A stretch of 64,000 nt of DNA from Rana temporaria. Lineage: Eukaryota > Chordata > Amphibia > Anura > Ranidae. Of the stretch, positions 9,590 through 21,880 are shown piece after piece. The notes beneath the pieces were generated by a model. The model was not told the DNA's origin. It worked only from the letters and a program-made list of their open reading frames with translations, and did no database searches. The number at the start of each line of letters is the position of its first letter. Position 1 is the first letter of the stretch. Both the position numbers and the translations under genes were made by a program. The DNA lies in contig NC_053490.1 of assembly GCF_905171775.1 (NCBI RefSeq), positions 156,122,469 through 156,186,468 on the forward strand, written 5' to 3'.

Positions 9590-10318
9590 ACCTGGAGGGA
9601 ACCCACGTTATTTTTTTTTTGGGTCTGGAGTTCCCCTTCATGAACAGCGATCTGTCATTTACCCATGTCAGTCCCACCCCCCCTTCAGTTAGAACACACC
9701 CAGGGAACATATTTAACCCCTCCCTCGCACCTAGTGTTAACCCCTTCCCTGCCAGTGGCATTTTTATAGTAAGCAATGCATTTTTACAGCACTGATCGCT
9801 AGAAAAATGCCAATGGTTCCAAAAAAGTGTCCGATGTGTCCGCCATAATGTCGCAGTACCGATAAAAATCGCTGATCGCCGCAATAACTAGTTAAAACAA
9901 AAAAAAGCCATATTTTGTAGACGCTATAACTTTTGCCAAAACCAAACACTAAACGCTATTTGCGATTTTTTGGAACCAAAAAGATGTAGAATACGTATCG
10001 GCCTAAACTGAGGGTTTTTTTATTTTTTAGAATATATATTTTTGGGGATATTTATTATAGCAAAAAGTAAAAATAATTCTTTATTTTTTAAAATTGTCGC
10101 TCTATTTTTGGTTAGAGCTCTAAAAAAAAAAAAAAACGCAGAAGTGATCAAATACCACCAAAATAAAGCTCTCTTTGTGGGGAAAAAAAAGGTTGCCAAT
10201 TTTGTTTGGGAGCCACGTCGCACGACTGCGCAATTGTCAGTTAAAGCGACGCCGTGCCGAATCACAAAAACTGGCCCGGTCATTGACCAGCAATATGGTC
10301 CGGGGCTCAAGTGGTTAA
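9590..10318 (+). mobile_element. piggyBac-type MITE, 3' portion
   Basis: From about 9690 the sequence follows the same order as the MITEs at 60151-61137 and 41805-43162: 'GTTAACCCCTTCC', 'GCACTGATCGCT', 'GTGTCCGATGTGTCCGCC', 'TTTTGTAGACGCTATAAC', 'GATCAAATACCACC', 'GGGAGCCACGTCGCACGAC', and the end 'GGTCCGGGGCTCAAGTGG' followed by TTAA (10315-10318). Its 5' end is missing, cut off by the large palindrome. Confidence 0.75.
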
Positions 10319-10910
10319 ACATTAACAAAACACTAAAGTTAGCCCAATTTTTGGGGATAATGTGAAAGATGATGTTACACCGAGTAAATAGATACCTTAC
10401 ATGTCACGCTTTACTATTGGAAACACTCCTGGCAATGGGGCCAAAATTCATTCCGTGAATATCCCCATAGGCGACCTTTTTCTTTTTTTTCCAGGTTACC
10501 AGTTTATAGTTACAAAGAAGATCTAGTGCTAAAAGTATTGCTCTCGCTCTAACGCACGCGTCAATACCTCACATGTGTGGTTTGAACAATGTTTATATAT
10601 GTTGGCGGGACTTGCGTAAGTCCCGCCCACATATGTAAACATCGTTTAAACCACACATGTGAGGTATTGACGCGTGCGTTAGAGCGAGAGCAATACTTTT
10701 ACCACTAGACCTTCTTTGTAACTATAAACTGGTAACCTGAAAAAAAAGAAAAAGGTCGCCTTTGGGGATATTCACGGAATGAATTTTGGCCCCATTGCAG
10801 GAGTGTTTCCAATAGTAAAGCGTGACATGTAAGGTATCTATTTACTCGGTGTAACATCATCTTTCACATTATCACCAAAAATTGGGCTAACTTTAGTGTT
10901 TTGTTAATTT
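10319..10910. repeat. 592-bp palindrome between inverted piggyBac ends
   Basis: The arms mirror around 10615 (GGCGGGACTTGCGTAAGTCC), with high similarity over ~295 bp each side. TTAA stands at both ends (10315-10318 and 10911-10914), and the mirror continues for about 44 bp beyond, into GTGGTTAA-terminated piggyBac 3' ends pointing toward each other (10271-10314 and 10915-10958). A single run of T or A of differing length and small indels are the main arm differences. Confidence 0.85.
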
Positions 10911-10958
10911 TTAACCACTTGAGCCCCGGACCATATTGCTGGTCAATGACTGGGCCAG

Positions 10959-11779
10959 GCTGGAAAGCATGAGATCAGGGAAAAAAAAAAAAAACTCTCA
11001 TGCCATTGCAGCTTGGTTCCTACATGTGTGATGAACTGAGTCTGCTCAAACACTTAGAAAAAATCCTTTCTTTTTAAAAGGTGAAAATCACTTGGATGGT
11101 CATAGAGCGTGGGTTGGGTTAATTAACCAGGTGTAAGCTCACCCACACTAGAGACTGCAATTTGTTCATGTGATTTCAATTGCTTCATTACTAACACATG
11201 TTATAAAAACCGTGCATCGATCAGTCCTCAGCTGCCCTCATAGGGGCAGGCAGAAATGCTGTTGTGGAATACAAATGTGGTTTGTTGCATGGGTTTTTAT
11301 TTTGCCAATGGTTTTTGTTTATTTTTAAATGATGTTCACTTTGATGTATTTGTCTCTGTGGCCTTATTTTATGACAAAATTGTGAAGCTGTTGCGACTTT
11401 AAATCTGTTTATTTTGAGTTTTGAAATGTATTTTTGTTTGTGTGTGTTTTTTTTTTCTTTCCTTGTTTTGTTGACCAATAACAATTACTTTAACATTTTG
11501 AAGTTTGTTTTTTGTTACTTTTTCATGCAACATATTTTGACAGCTGCAGCTGAACTAGGTTAGGGCCTAACAAATTAGGTGTGATTTTTGTCTAAGCTTC
11601 TTTCCTGGTGTGTAATCATGAAATGTGGGGGGGGGGGGCTATTGGTGGACAGGCTTGAAGTGCTGATTTACAGCACTGTGCTTAAATCTAGGGCAAGGCA
11701 ATCCTATTCTAATTGTGGGTGTTTGAGAGAAGCCAAGTGAGTGTTAGAACCCCTGCTTGTTTTTTTTTTTTTTGGTTGA
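10959..11779. other. Interval without recognised gene
   Basis: T-rich DNA with homopolymer runs. A TATA-like TTATAAAAAC at 11201-11210 is followed by an unremarkable sequence; this may be an LTR or promoter remnant but nothing else supports it. No open frame of note. Confidence 0.3.
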
Positions 11780-12470
11780 GCTTTGTGTCCCTTTTCTTAA
11801 AATTGGCTTCACTTCCTGTCACACAGCTGAACAGGAAGTGAGGTTAAAACCCTACCAGTGTCTTTTCTTAGGGACACAGGTCAATCTAACTAGTGTCCCC
11901 ATTAAGCAAATTGCACTCCAGCACTGCTGTGTACACCCCAAATCATGGGTCTTCAAATTACGGCCCTCCAGTTGTTCAGGAACTACAATTCCCATCATGC
12001 CTAGTCATGTCTGTGAATGTCAGTGCATTACAAGGCCTCATGGGATGTGTAGTTCTACAACAGCTGGAGGGCCGTAGTTTGAGGATCCCTGCCCCAAATG
12101 ATTATTTAGTTTGGGGTTTAGTAAAGGCAAAGCCACTCTGCAGTACAAGCATAGTTGCTGAAAATCAGAGAGGAAGCACTGATGGTTTTAACATCCAATC
12201 CTGTAGAAGCAAAGTTGTTTTGTTTTCTTCCTTGCTTTGCACTTGTAGTGCAAAGTGGATTTGCCTTTAGTAAATGGACCCCAAAGTCCAAGATCCCTAA
12301 TAATTTGGGGTGTACACCGCAAAATGCTAGAGTGCAATTTACATAATGGGAAACTATTTAGATTGATCTCTGTGTCCCCAAGAAAAGATATTAGTAAGGT
12401 TTTACCCTCACTTCCTGTTTGGCTATGTGACAGGAAGTGAATGAATTAGAAATTTGTGAGGACACCTCAC
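11780..12470. mobile_element. Fold-back element with ~150-bp inverted arms
   Basis: The left arm (about 11793-11943) and right arm (about 12297-12447) are inverted copies (roughly 80% by eye), both containing the small hairpin CACTTCCTGT...ACAGGAAGTG. Part of an arm recurs at 13070-13140. The loop holds a hAT MITE (11944-12091) and a piece (12110-12290) of the 'TTTAGTAAAGGCAAA' family that also flanks the Harbinger element near 47.0 and 51.0 kb. Confidence 0.7.
11944..12091 (+). mobile_element. hAT-type MITE, 148 bp, with 8-bp target duplication
   Basis: The ends are inverted: CATGGGTCTTCAAA and TTTGAGGATCCCTG, with 'CGGCCCTCCAG' / 'CTGGAGGGCCG' just inside. It is flanked by perfect 8-bp direct repeats CCCCAAAT (11936-11943 and 12092-12099), the target length of hAT transposons. 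A second copy lies at 51934-52081. Confidence 0.88.
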
Positions 12471-12683
12471 AAATGTTCTCACTATCAGGGGTGCAGACAT
12501 CCCCAAAAAAATGAGCAGATAATACTTATTTGCAAATTAATAATTTTTTAGTTAACATTGGGTGGGGTGCTCTAACACACACATTCCTACATATTAGCAA
12601 CGCTGTATCCTGGCCTATTGGCATGGTTATATTTTCTTAGGGCTCTCAATAAAACTCTATGAAATTTGTGCTTAAACTAGAAC

Positions 12684-12976
12684 CAGGGGCGGACTGACAA
12701 CTCATGGGGCCCCCGGGCAATAGAAGAGTATGGGGCTCCTCTGGCTTACAGATGGCCACCACGCCAGGAGGTAGTGCAGAGGCGGGCAGCTAAAATCTTG
12801 GGATATTCACATTAAAAGCATGTCATTTTCGGACATATCAGGGACAGATCTAAAAAAAAACACAGATTTTTACATACTGTCCCTGGTTTTACTGAGCCTG
12901 GCAACCCGGATGGGCCCCCTAGTGGCATGGGGCCCTCAGGCAGTGCCCGAGTGACTCAATGGTCAGTCCGCCCCTG
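12684..12976 (+). mobile_element. hAT-type MITE, 293 bp, with 8-bp target duplication
   Basis: It starts CAGGGGCGGACTGAC and ends with the complement GTCAGTCCGCCCCTG. Perfect 8-bp direct repeats ACTAGAAC flank it (12676-12683 and 12977-12984). It is not the same family as the 148-bp element. Confidence 0.9.
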
Positions 12977-13141
12977 ACTAGAACTATAATCAACACGTTT
13001 TATTTTATTTAATTTTGGATAGAGTGAGGGAGGGTTATAGGCCCTGTCAGTTTATTTTGTATTATCTGTGTCCAATTGGGGAGATTTGCCTTCACTTCCT
13101 GCCCCATAGCCAAACAGGAAGTGAGAGAAAAACTATGCAAA

Positions 13142-13600
13142 TTAACCACTTCCCGCCCAGCCTATGGCCGATTTACGTCCGGGAAGTGGTTACACAATCC
13201 TGACAGGACGTCCTGCAGGATTTCATGCCGCGCGCGCCTGTGGGGGCACGCAGCGCGGCGATCGGTGATGCGGGGTGTCAGTCTGACACCCTGCATCTCC
13301 GATCTCGGTAAAGAGTCTCTCACGGAGACAGAGACTCTTTACCACGTGATCAGCCGTGTCCAATCACGGCTGATCACGATGTAAACAGGAAGAGCCATCG
13401 ATGGCTCTTCCTCACTCGCGTCTGACAGACGCGAGTATAGGAGAGCCGATCGGCGGCTCTCCTGACAGGGGGCGTTCGCGCTGATTGTTTATCAGCGCAG
13501 CCCCCCCTCGGATCACCACACTGGACCACCAGGGATGCCCACCCTGGACCACCAGGGATGCCCACCCTGGACCACCAGGGTGGGCAAAAAAAAAAAAAAT
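13142..13600 (+). mobile_element. piggyBac-type MITE, 5' portion
   Basis: It starts TTAACCACTTCCCGCCC and is very similar, in inverse orientation, to the right half of the 5244-6532 element (shared 'ATCGGAGATGCAGGGTGTCAG', 'GACGCGAGT' and 'CACCCTGGTGGTCCAGGG' blocks, in complement). It ends in a poly-A tract at ~13590 where LINE A begins, so the 3' end is missing. Confidence 0.75.
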
Positions 13601-13626
13601 ATGGAAAAAAAAAACAAAAAGCTTGT

Positions 13627-13904
13627 CTCAATTTACGTTGCAGAAACGACGAAGTCTCAACACCATCTCCAAAGCACTGCGTAACCACAAAATAATCTAT
13701 ACATGGGGGTTCCCAACCAAACTCATTATCACCAATGGTGGAAAGGAGCATACAGTGGACTCCCTGGCCAAAGGCCTGGAATTGCTCAAGGCATGGAATA
13801 TCATTCCAGATGATCCCCCCCGTGGGTCTAACAACCGCAGTCCAGATCGTATTGGAAATGACTGGAGCGTGGTCAACTCCAGGAATGCCCGTTCACACCG
13901 TTGA
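13627..13904 (+). pseudogene. LINE A ORF1 protein, C-terminal end
   Basis: The frame reads LQKRRSLNTISKALRNHK and then IIYTWGFPTKLI. The 'Y.WGFP.kL' motif marks the C-terminal domain of L1-type ORF1 proteins, the RNA-binding chaperone that coats LINE RNA. The coiled coil and RRM parts are lost by 5' truncation. About 400 bp without open frame (13905-14309) separate it from ORF2. Confidence 0.65.
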
Positions 13905-14309
13905 AGAGGTTGTGGGCTGCTGAAATTCTTCCATTACTCTTGTACACCCTGTTCTGGAGGCACCTTACTGAACTTGACCCTCCTTTTGGTTATTTGCAGC
14001 CATGAGCTGCACTCAGGTCACCATGACCTATGTTCATTTTCTACAGTTCTTTTTTTTCTGCCTATATGTTTTTTTTTTGTTGTTGTTGCTGTTCGTTTCT
14101 CATTATCTTTGTTGCAGTCTGACACCCTGCCTCGCAAATGGTCTTATGAACATTCTCCTATCCACTGAAGGAATACTGAACGGGCCCACACATGACTGTC
14201 TGATCGTGGAGAGGATTCTCCCTGGCTCGCTAGTATGGCCTACTAAGCCACCTGATGTAAGTGTTACCCACTTTTTTTCATGCTCATCAATGCAGATCAC
14301 TGTGCCAAG

Positions 14310-17300
14310 ATGACTATCACTTTCTTAACTATTAACGCTAAAGGCCTCAACCACCCAGTCAAAAGAAAGTCATTATGGACTGAGGCGATCCGATTCAATT
14401 GTGATGTCTTATGCACCCAGGAGACCCACTTTCATAGTAACAAGATGCCTACTTGCACCCATCCTAAATATCCACACATATTTAAAGCCAGTGCCCCGGC
14501 TAAAAAAAGGGGGGTAATGACTGCAATTAGGTACACTGTGGCGTTCAAGTTGCATAATGAGATTGCCGACTCTCAGGGAAGATACCACATCCTTGTGTGT
14601 GACATTAACTCTACCACTTATACAGTGGTTAATATCTATGCGCCTAATGACCACCAAATACGCTTTGTGAAGCAAGTCCTCAGATGTGTCAGACAGGTGC
14701 AAAAGGGCTCTCTTATTTTATGCGGAGACTTCAATCTCCCCCCTGACCCTCGGATGGACTCCACATCCTGCTCGCGCAGACACCATTACTCCCTACAACC
14801 AACACTACACTCACAGGATCTATATGATGCTTGGAGATGTCTCCATAGCACTGAGAGGGACTATTCTTTCTTCTCAACAAGTCATGGTGTTTACACAAGA
14901 CTAGATCTCTTTCTGGTGGACAAATGGTTACTGCCTAACATTGTGGATTCTAAAATTAATGATATCACGTGGTCGGATCATGCCTCTGTGACGCTCTCGG
15001 TTGCTGATTCGCCGGGCGTTGACTCTACATTCGTCTGGCGTTCCAACCCGAGACTGTTTCAAGCTGGTCACTCTAAAAAGACCTTGCAGAAAGAACTAAC
15101 TGATTTTTTTTCTTGTAATGTCGGTTCTGTGTCTAACTCTATGGTGTTGTGGAATGCCCATAAAGCATTTATAAGAGGAGTCCTGATTAAGATGGGCGCG
15201 AGGGCCAAGAGGAAGAGGGGGCAGCAGATACAAAATCTCATATCTAGTATACATACTCTAGAAGCCCAGAATAAACAAAGGGCATCCCCACTAATCTCTA
15301 GTCGATTAACACAACTTAGAGGTGAGCTCCGCTTGGTCCTGCTGGACAACTTTGAAAAATCCTCCAAACGCCTTAAAATGACATACTACGTCAGTGGCAA
15401 CAAAGCTGGGAAGCTCTTAGCCAACCGCCTTAAGGGATTAAGACACAAAACTAAAATCCCCTTTGTTTACCACCCTTTCACCCGTGACAAATTGTTCCAC
15501 CCGCAAGCAATAGCTGATGCGTTCAGCTGTTATTATAGCTCACTCTACAATCTGAAAGACGACCCTTCTACGATTCAACCTACAGGACCCATTATCTCTG
15601 AATAAAATTGAACTACCCCGAATATCCTCTACTCAATTGGAGGACTTAAACTCTCCCTTTTCCGAGGCTGAAATAGCCAAGGCCATAGATTCCCTCCCTA
15701 ATAATAAAGCTCCTGGGCCTGACGGCTTCACTGGAGAGTATTATAAGGCATTCAAAATGGAACTAGTCCCCCATCTAGCAGGTATTTTTAACCAAGCTGC
15801 CTCCTCGTCCTTTTTTCCATCCGAGATGCTCAGGGCTATGATTGTGGCGTTGCCGAAGCCTGGGAAGGACCCTGACACACCCCAAAATTTTAGGCCCATT
15901 TCATTGCTTAACAATGATCTGAAGTTGTATGCTAAGCTCCTTGCCAATAGATTGGTGGACCTTTTGCCGTCATTGATACACCTGGACCAATCGGGGTTCA
16001 CAAAAGGCCGACAGACATCCGACGCCACCAGGCGTTTAATTAATATTGTGCACCTAGCCAAGCAAACAAAGACGCCTTCTCTGCTCCTGGCTTTGGATGC
16101 AGAGAAGGCGTTTGATAGAATCCATTGGGACTACTTGGCCAAAGTACTTTCCAAATTTGGGTTTGAGGGCAGAATATATTCGGCTATTATGGCTCTTTAC
16201 ACGACTCCCTCGGCTCAGGTGTACATATCGGGTATGCTCTCCAAGTCGTTCAACATTTCCAACGGCACCGCCAGGGGTGCCCGTTGTCCCCTCTTATATT
16301 TAATCTCCTCATGGAACCCTTGGCAACTTACATACGTTCTCACCCTCAGATAAGCGGCTTCATGGTGGGAGGAGTACAACATACCATAAGCCTCTTTGCG
16401 GACGATATCATTTTGATGCTCACCAATGTTGAGTCCTCTCTGGCTTCGGCTCACCAGGTATTGCAACTATTTAGGACAGTGTCATATTATAAAGTCAATG
16501 AGACCAAGTCGCATATTTTAGGATTGGGAATCCCTGTTCAAGTTAAACATGCCCTTAGCACGAGGTTTCCCTTCACTTGGAGGGAGAAGGGTATATCATA
16601 TTTGGGTACAACTCTCACGCCCACTATCTCTGAGTTGGTGAGGGAGAACTACACCCCGTTTTTGCAGTTGTTACACACCAAATTAGAAGCTCTAGCAAAG
16701 TTTGAACTATCCTGGTCAGGAAGACTGGCCGCCTTCAAAATGCAAATCCTCCCACAACTTCTATATATCTTTAGAACTCTGCCCATCCCGGTCCCACCCT
16801 CCTTCTTCCTCTCAGCACAATCTACTCTCAACAAATTTCTTTGGGGGGGGAGGCGGGCGCGCTGTGCGTTCCGTAAAATTATTAAGCATAGAAGGGCAGG
16901 AGATATAGGCCACACCCACATCAAAGATTACTATACAGCCTCAATCTTAGCCCAACTGAGGGGCTGGTTCCCTTACTCCACCCCATCCCTGTGGGCTGAT
17001 CTTGAACAACAGCAGATCCCGGGCCGGAATCTCTACAACTATCTTATCACAAACAACCTCCGCTCGAGCCCTTCCCCGGCCATTGGACCGACTATAAAAG
17101 CATCTACTGATGCATGGCGGATTCTAACGTCGCAAGTCTCCCCACAGTACAAGCTTACCCAGATGAGATTTCCCCTGACTGCTCTATCCCTTCTTATCCC
17201 TGATATATCTATGGCAGGCTGGGGTCCTGGTGGGGAGATGGACTTGAAGGACTTATATGTGGGGCCAGCACTCAAAACATTTAGAGCTCTCCAATTGGAG

Positions 17301-18092
17301 TACTCTATATCCACGACTGAATACTTTCGATATGGGCAAATATCACACCTACTGAAACGTAGGACCAGCCTGTACACCTTCATCCCATGGCATATAGCCC
17401 AATATTACCTAGCAAAACGCACAAACATTAAAGGCATATCATTGTTCTACTCTTACCTACAGGACAAATTAACACTCACCAAATCTTCGGATATGCAAGC
17501 CTGGGAGAAAGAATTTAATGAAGTGTATTCGGCCAACCAGTGGCAAACAGCCCTGAGGGTAACATATTCATCCACCAAATGTGTTAATCTTTGGGAACTA
17601 TTCCAAAAAATCCTATTGAGATGGTATCTTACCCCATTTAGATTGTCCAAAATCGCAAATGGTCTATCCCCCGGGTGTTGGAGGGAATGTGGGGGAATAG
17701 GTACGCTGCTCCACATTTTATGGTCTTGCCCCACTATACTGAATTACTGGCAACTAATCCAAGACCTCGTAGCACAAGTCCTTAAACTTAATCTGACCCT
17801 GTCTCCAGGATTAGCGTTACTTTCCTTGGGTATGGATCAGATCCCTTACCACTTGAGAATACTTCTATCCCACATACTTCTAGCTGCTAGGCTTGCATTG
17901 GTCAGACATTGGGGGACCACCCCGAGTCCTACAATGTCTGAAGTTATTCAAATTATCAATACCCATGGCTCATATGAACAACAATTCGCCTCAGGGGTGG
18001 GTAAATACGCTGAGATTAGTAGAATCTGGGAACCTTGGAATCAATGGTACAAGGCTCAATCCGGGTCTAGTCCTCCATTAGTCCTTACCTGA
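14310..18092 (+). pseudogene. LINE A ORF2: endonuclease and reverse transcriptase, two frameshifts
   Basis: ORF2 nicks target DNA and copies LINE RNA into it. From the start I prefer (ATG 14310) the endonuclease domain shows CTQETH, CGDFN, TRLDLFL and TWSDHA, all APE-type catalytic motifs. A one-base shift before 15598 moves the frame; the reverse transcriptase then shows APGPDGF, RPISLLN and ALDAEKAFDRI. A second one-base loss near 16266-16284, within the G-x-R-Q-G-C-P motif, moves the frame again; after it come LFADDII (catalytic Asp pair) and a C-terminal CCHC-type cluster (CWREC...HILWSCP near 17675-17735). Apart from the two shifts it is intact, so it is a fairly young copy. The N-terminal open stretch begins upstream at 14280, but homology starts at MTITFLTINAKGLN. 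Confidence 0.88.
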
Positions 18093-18727
18093 AACATAGT
18101 AGATATATTGTCCAGTGCAGAGGTGACTGATTGCGCTTATTGTTCATAATGTCCTAGCCTTAGTCTGAACACTGTTTTCCTTTTTGTTTCTTTTTCCTCT
18201 GTTATTTGTGTTATATTAGTTCATTTTAGTTATTTTGAGTCTATTGACACAATATTACCACGGTTCTACATGGGAACCGGCCCCACGGGCATAATGGGTT
18301 CCAGTAAGCTAATTACTTTCATCTGTTATATGTGATGTCATCATAGTGCGGTATGACTAAGTTGTCTCTACACCTGGTGACCCATTTCACCGATATGTTT
18401 CTTTTCATTTTGTTTGTATCAGTTCTGTCTAAAACTGTTAAAACTAATAAAAAACTATTGCAATTAAATCAGCCCCCATGTGTTTTTCAGCTCTTTACCG
18501 CCACCTTTTGGGCAACTTCTGATATTGTTGTCTGATGTTTAGCATTGGTACTGAGCATGTGTGTTTTGTACTTTGGATTTTAGTTGAACGGAATTGTGTA
18601 CACACGATCGGATAATCCCACGTAACAGATTTATTGTCAGACAGTTGGTGAGCATGAGCAGCCAACATTTTTTGTCGTTAATTCCGCCAATTATTGTCGT
18701 AAAATCTGATCTTGTGTACCGGCCTTT

Positions 18728-19075
18728 AAGAACCCTCTATGTAGTTTAAGGTTAAACCTCTTTTCTTCTCATTTTAATGAGTGGCCACGTGTCTTGTTAC
18801 ATGTAAATTCCCTTCTGCAAAAAAGTTGTATCCCTATTGTGGGGTCACCAGTATGGTATTTGTAAATTGAAAATATATCCCCTCTAAAGTATCTCTTCTC
18901 CAGAGGGAATAAGTTTAGTGCTCGCAACCTTTCCTCATAACTAACATCCTCCAGACCCTTTATTAGCTTTGTTGCCCATCTTTGTACTCACTCTATTTCC
19001 AGTACATCCTTCCTAGGACCGGTGCCCAAAACTGGACAGCATACTTATTTATCTCTGGAGTTTATTCCCTTTTTT
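18728..19075 (-). mobile_element. CR1-like LINE, fragment 2
   Basis: It continues the CR1 sequence that stops at 6704/7148 ('GAACCCTCTATG', 'GAGTGGCCACGTGTCTTG', 'GTGGGGTCACCAGTATGG', 'CCAAAACTGGACAGCATAC'). It ends at the target site of LINE B and continues at 35368. Confidence 0.7.
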
Positions 19076-20049
19076 TTTTTATTACATTTTCAAAATTACA
19101 AGCATATATTGTCAATAAACATAGACATTATAAATAGTAGCAGTTAAGGAGAATACAAGTTAGATATTTATATCAAGCTCCAGTGTTTTTTAGAAGGCAA
19201 CAACAAAAGAAAAAAAACAGTAATTTGAGTTTAACATATGTTGACCATTATCTGGAGACTTGCTAAAATATATGCTTAGTGTTGAATTTAGTAATTAAAA
19301 ACCATATATAGTAATATATTAACAGTGTAAGGTAATATGAGAATACATAAAGAAAAAAATTAAGGGTCATAATTTCTAGACCTTGTATAATGTTGGGGTA
19401 ATATATAATGAAGATAAACAGGGATTTATTGTATAGACATTAGGTTTGTACTGTTTCAATGGAGCTCTAAAGCTGAAATATACTAATAAATAAAAATATA
19501 TAAAAAAAGTAATGCTACTACCATTTTTGCATATAATAACAATATATGCTAAGAAAGAAAAAACAAAAAAAAAACAAACTAAAGAGACAAGATAGAATAG
19601 AGGGAAGGGTAAAAAGAAGAGAAAAAAAATAAAGATAGTACGTAGATAAGATAGAAAAGGTCAAAAGGGTCCCCGGGGTATCTTATTATGTTTGTCTTAT
19701 GTTATTAGCATATTAAATAGCTATTAGTAGTTATATTACCAAGGTCTTAAAAATGTATTGTCAAAGTTGGGAGGGAAAAAATTAGTCACCCAAGGATTCC
19801 AGATTTTTTCAAATTTTGCAATATTATCATTGGTAATGGCTTCCGTTTTTGAGTGGGTCATGGCTTGGTTTATTCTGGTTTTGGTTTCTGAGATCATTAA
19901 TGTTGGGGTTTTCCACGCTTTGGCGATTGTCTGCTTTGCTGCAGTAGTGATTTGTAGAAGGAGTTTGAATTGATTGTGGGAAATAGAAGTCGGTTTTAGA
20001 TTTAGTAGTGCAATTGAAGGGTCAGGTTTGATTGTTTTTTTGAATAAGG

Positions 20050-21309
20050 TGGAGAGGATTAAAAAAACCTCTTTCCAAAAACATTTTGTAACTGGACATT
20101 CCCAAAATATGTGTATATGTGATCCTAGTTCACCACAGCCACGGAAGCAGAGCGGGCAGTATTGCGGAATATATTTCTGACAGGAACCAAGTACCAGCGC
20201 AAAAGTACTTTATAATTCGTCTCTAGAGCTATTATATTTTGTGAAGATGATTTTGTAGTGGTCCAAATTTTATCCCAATCAGATGATTCCAACTGAAGTC
20301 CAAGGTCTCTCTCCCATTTTTCCACGCATGATGGTGGATCTGCAGTAGGCAAAGTAATAAGGTGTTTATATATTATTGATATGAGACCCTTAGAGTGAGG
20401 TTCGCGTTTACATATACATTCAAATTGCGTGAGTTCATCGAGTTTACTAATATTTTGTATATATGGCATGAAAAAGTTTTTGATCTGCAGATATCGAAAA
20501 TGTTCTGATTGGGGGAGTTGATGTCTATCACATAGTTCAGGAAATGTTTTAAGTGAGGTAGATGTTGACATATCACAGAGTTGAGTTATGTCAGAGGAAA
20601 TCCATTTTTTAAATGAATTAGGGAATGTGCAGGCTGGGTAGAATAGTGGGTTTCTAATAAATGATAGAAGGGGAACATGAGGAGATTGCAGTCCTTTGAT
20701 AAGTTTAAATTTATCCCAGATGGTAACTGTGTGTTTGGTAATCTTATTTTTAATATTTTTACGATCTGAGGGTTTGGACCAAATTAAATTTGTTATAGAA
20801 AATGGATCACAGTCAATTGCTTTAATTGCAACCCAGAGTGGCGTTTCGTATTTTGCGTGATATTTGGGGATGCATGCTATTTGAGCTGCATGGTAATAAG
20901 AGGCGAAATTGGGGAATCCTAGTCCACCATTAAGTTTGGAAAGGTAAAGTGTGTGTTTAGATACACAATGTTTTAAAGAGCCCCAAATGAACGCTAGTGT
21001 TTTGCGTTGAAGATTTCTAAGAAAGTATGTTGGAACTGAAAGGGGCAAATCCCGAAATAGATATAGTATCTCGGGTAAGATGGTCATCTTTATTACTTTC
21101 ATTTTACTAATCCATGAGATTGGTAAAGAGGACCATTGTTTAAGGAGATTGGTAATTTGCTTTAGTAATGGCGGAAAGTTAGCCGAGAAGAATTCAGTTA
21201 AATTGGGAGTAAGAGTAATTCCTAGGTAGGTCAGGTGCGATGTAGACCAAGAGAATGGGAGGGAAGTTTGTGCTTGTTGTAAAGTATGGGAAGGTAAGGA
21301 GATATTTAA
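20050..21309 (-). pseudogene. LINE B ORF2, C-terminal third
   Basis: Across the TTAA the frame continues without loss: STAL before the insert, NISLPSHTLQQ after it, which restores the usual spacing to SHLTYLGITLTP. The region includes the thumb-like 'PISWISKMKVIKMTILP...LYLFRDLP' and 'KTLAFIWG...GGLGFPNFASYYHAAQ' motifs. A frameshift near 20160 precedes the C-terminal zinc cluster CFRGCG...HIHIFWECP (20155-20080), so the last part lies in another frame. Confidence 0.85.
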
Positions 21310-21880
21310 CCACTTCCCGACCCCCGCATGTACATATACGTCCACAATATGGCACGTACAGGCACATGGGCGTACAGGTACGTCCCCGCCTTACCTGGGT
21401 TCGGGGGTCCGATCGGGACCCCCTCCGGTACATGCGAGGGCCGGGAACGGTGTACGGGAGGTCCGGGAGGAGGGGGCGGCTATTGGTTTCCAGCCGTCCC
21501 CTCTCGATCTCCCTCGGCGAATCAGATTGCACCTGAGCCCTCCCTGCCTGTGTAACTGTAAACACAGGCAGGGAGGAAGTGACGTTTTCTCCCCTCTGGC
21601 GGTCTTTTCGTCCGGTTCCAGAGGAGAGAAGACGTCAGTACTGTGAGTTGCACCAACAGCACACTGACACAGCACACATAGGCACATAACCCCCCCCGAT
21701 CACCCCCCCAGCACCCCCAGATCACCCCCTGTCACAGTGTCACTGATTGCAGTGATCATTTATTTTCTGATCACTGCTTTTAGTGTCAGTGTGACAGAAA
21801 AAAGTGTCAGGGCAGTTAGGTTTAGGCCCCTTTAGGTCCAGGGTAGCCCCCTACCCCCCCCCAATAAAGGTTTAACCCCT

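Larger units (their letters stand above)
13605..18470 (+). mobile_element. LINE A: 5'-truncated L1/Tx1-like retrotransposon
   Basis: It contains the C-terminal end of ORF1 (from ~13627), a complete-length but twice-frameshifted ORF2 (14310-18092) and a 3' UTR ending in an A-rich tail near 18470. The left end is joined to a truncated MITE and the right end to the second half of the 7149-18727 MITE. I could not find a convincing target-site duplication. Confidence 0.85.
7149..18727. mobile_element. Second MITE of the same family, opened up by ~11 kb of later insertions
   Basis: The left end (7149, CCTACACACGATCGGACTTC) and right end (18475-18727, ending in GTGTACCGGCC) are inverted relatives, and both match the MITE at 6701-7139. 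CR1 sequence stops just before 7149 and resumes just after 18727. All features from 7205 to 18474 would then be insertions into this one element. The exact ends and target duplication are not certain. Confidence 0.5.

Noticed and set aside
13605..18474. Target-site duplication for LINE A
   Set aside because: Short matches such as CAGCCCCCC on both sides were considered, but their positions do not fit the LINE edges.
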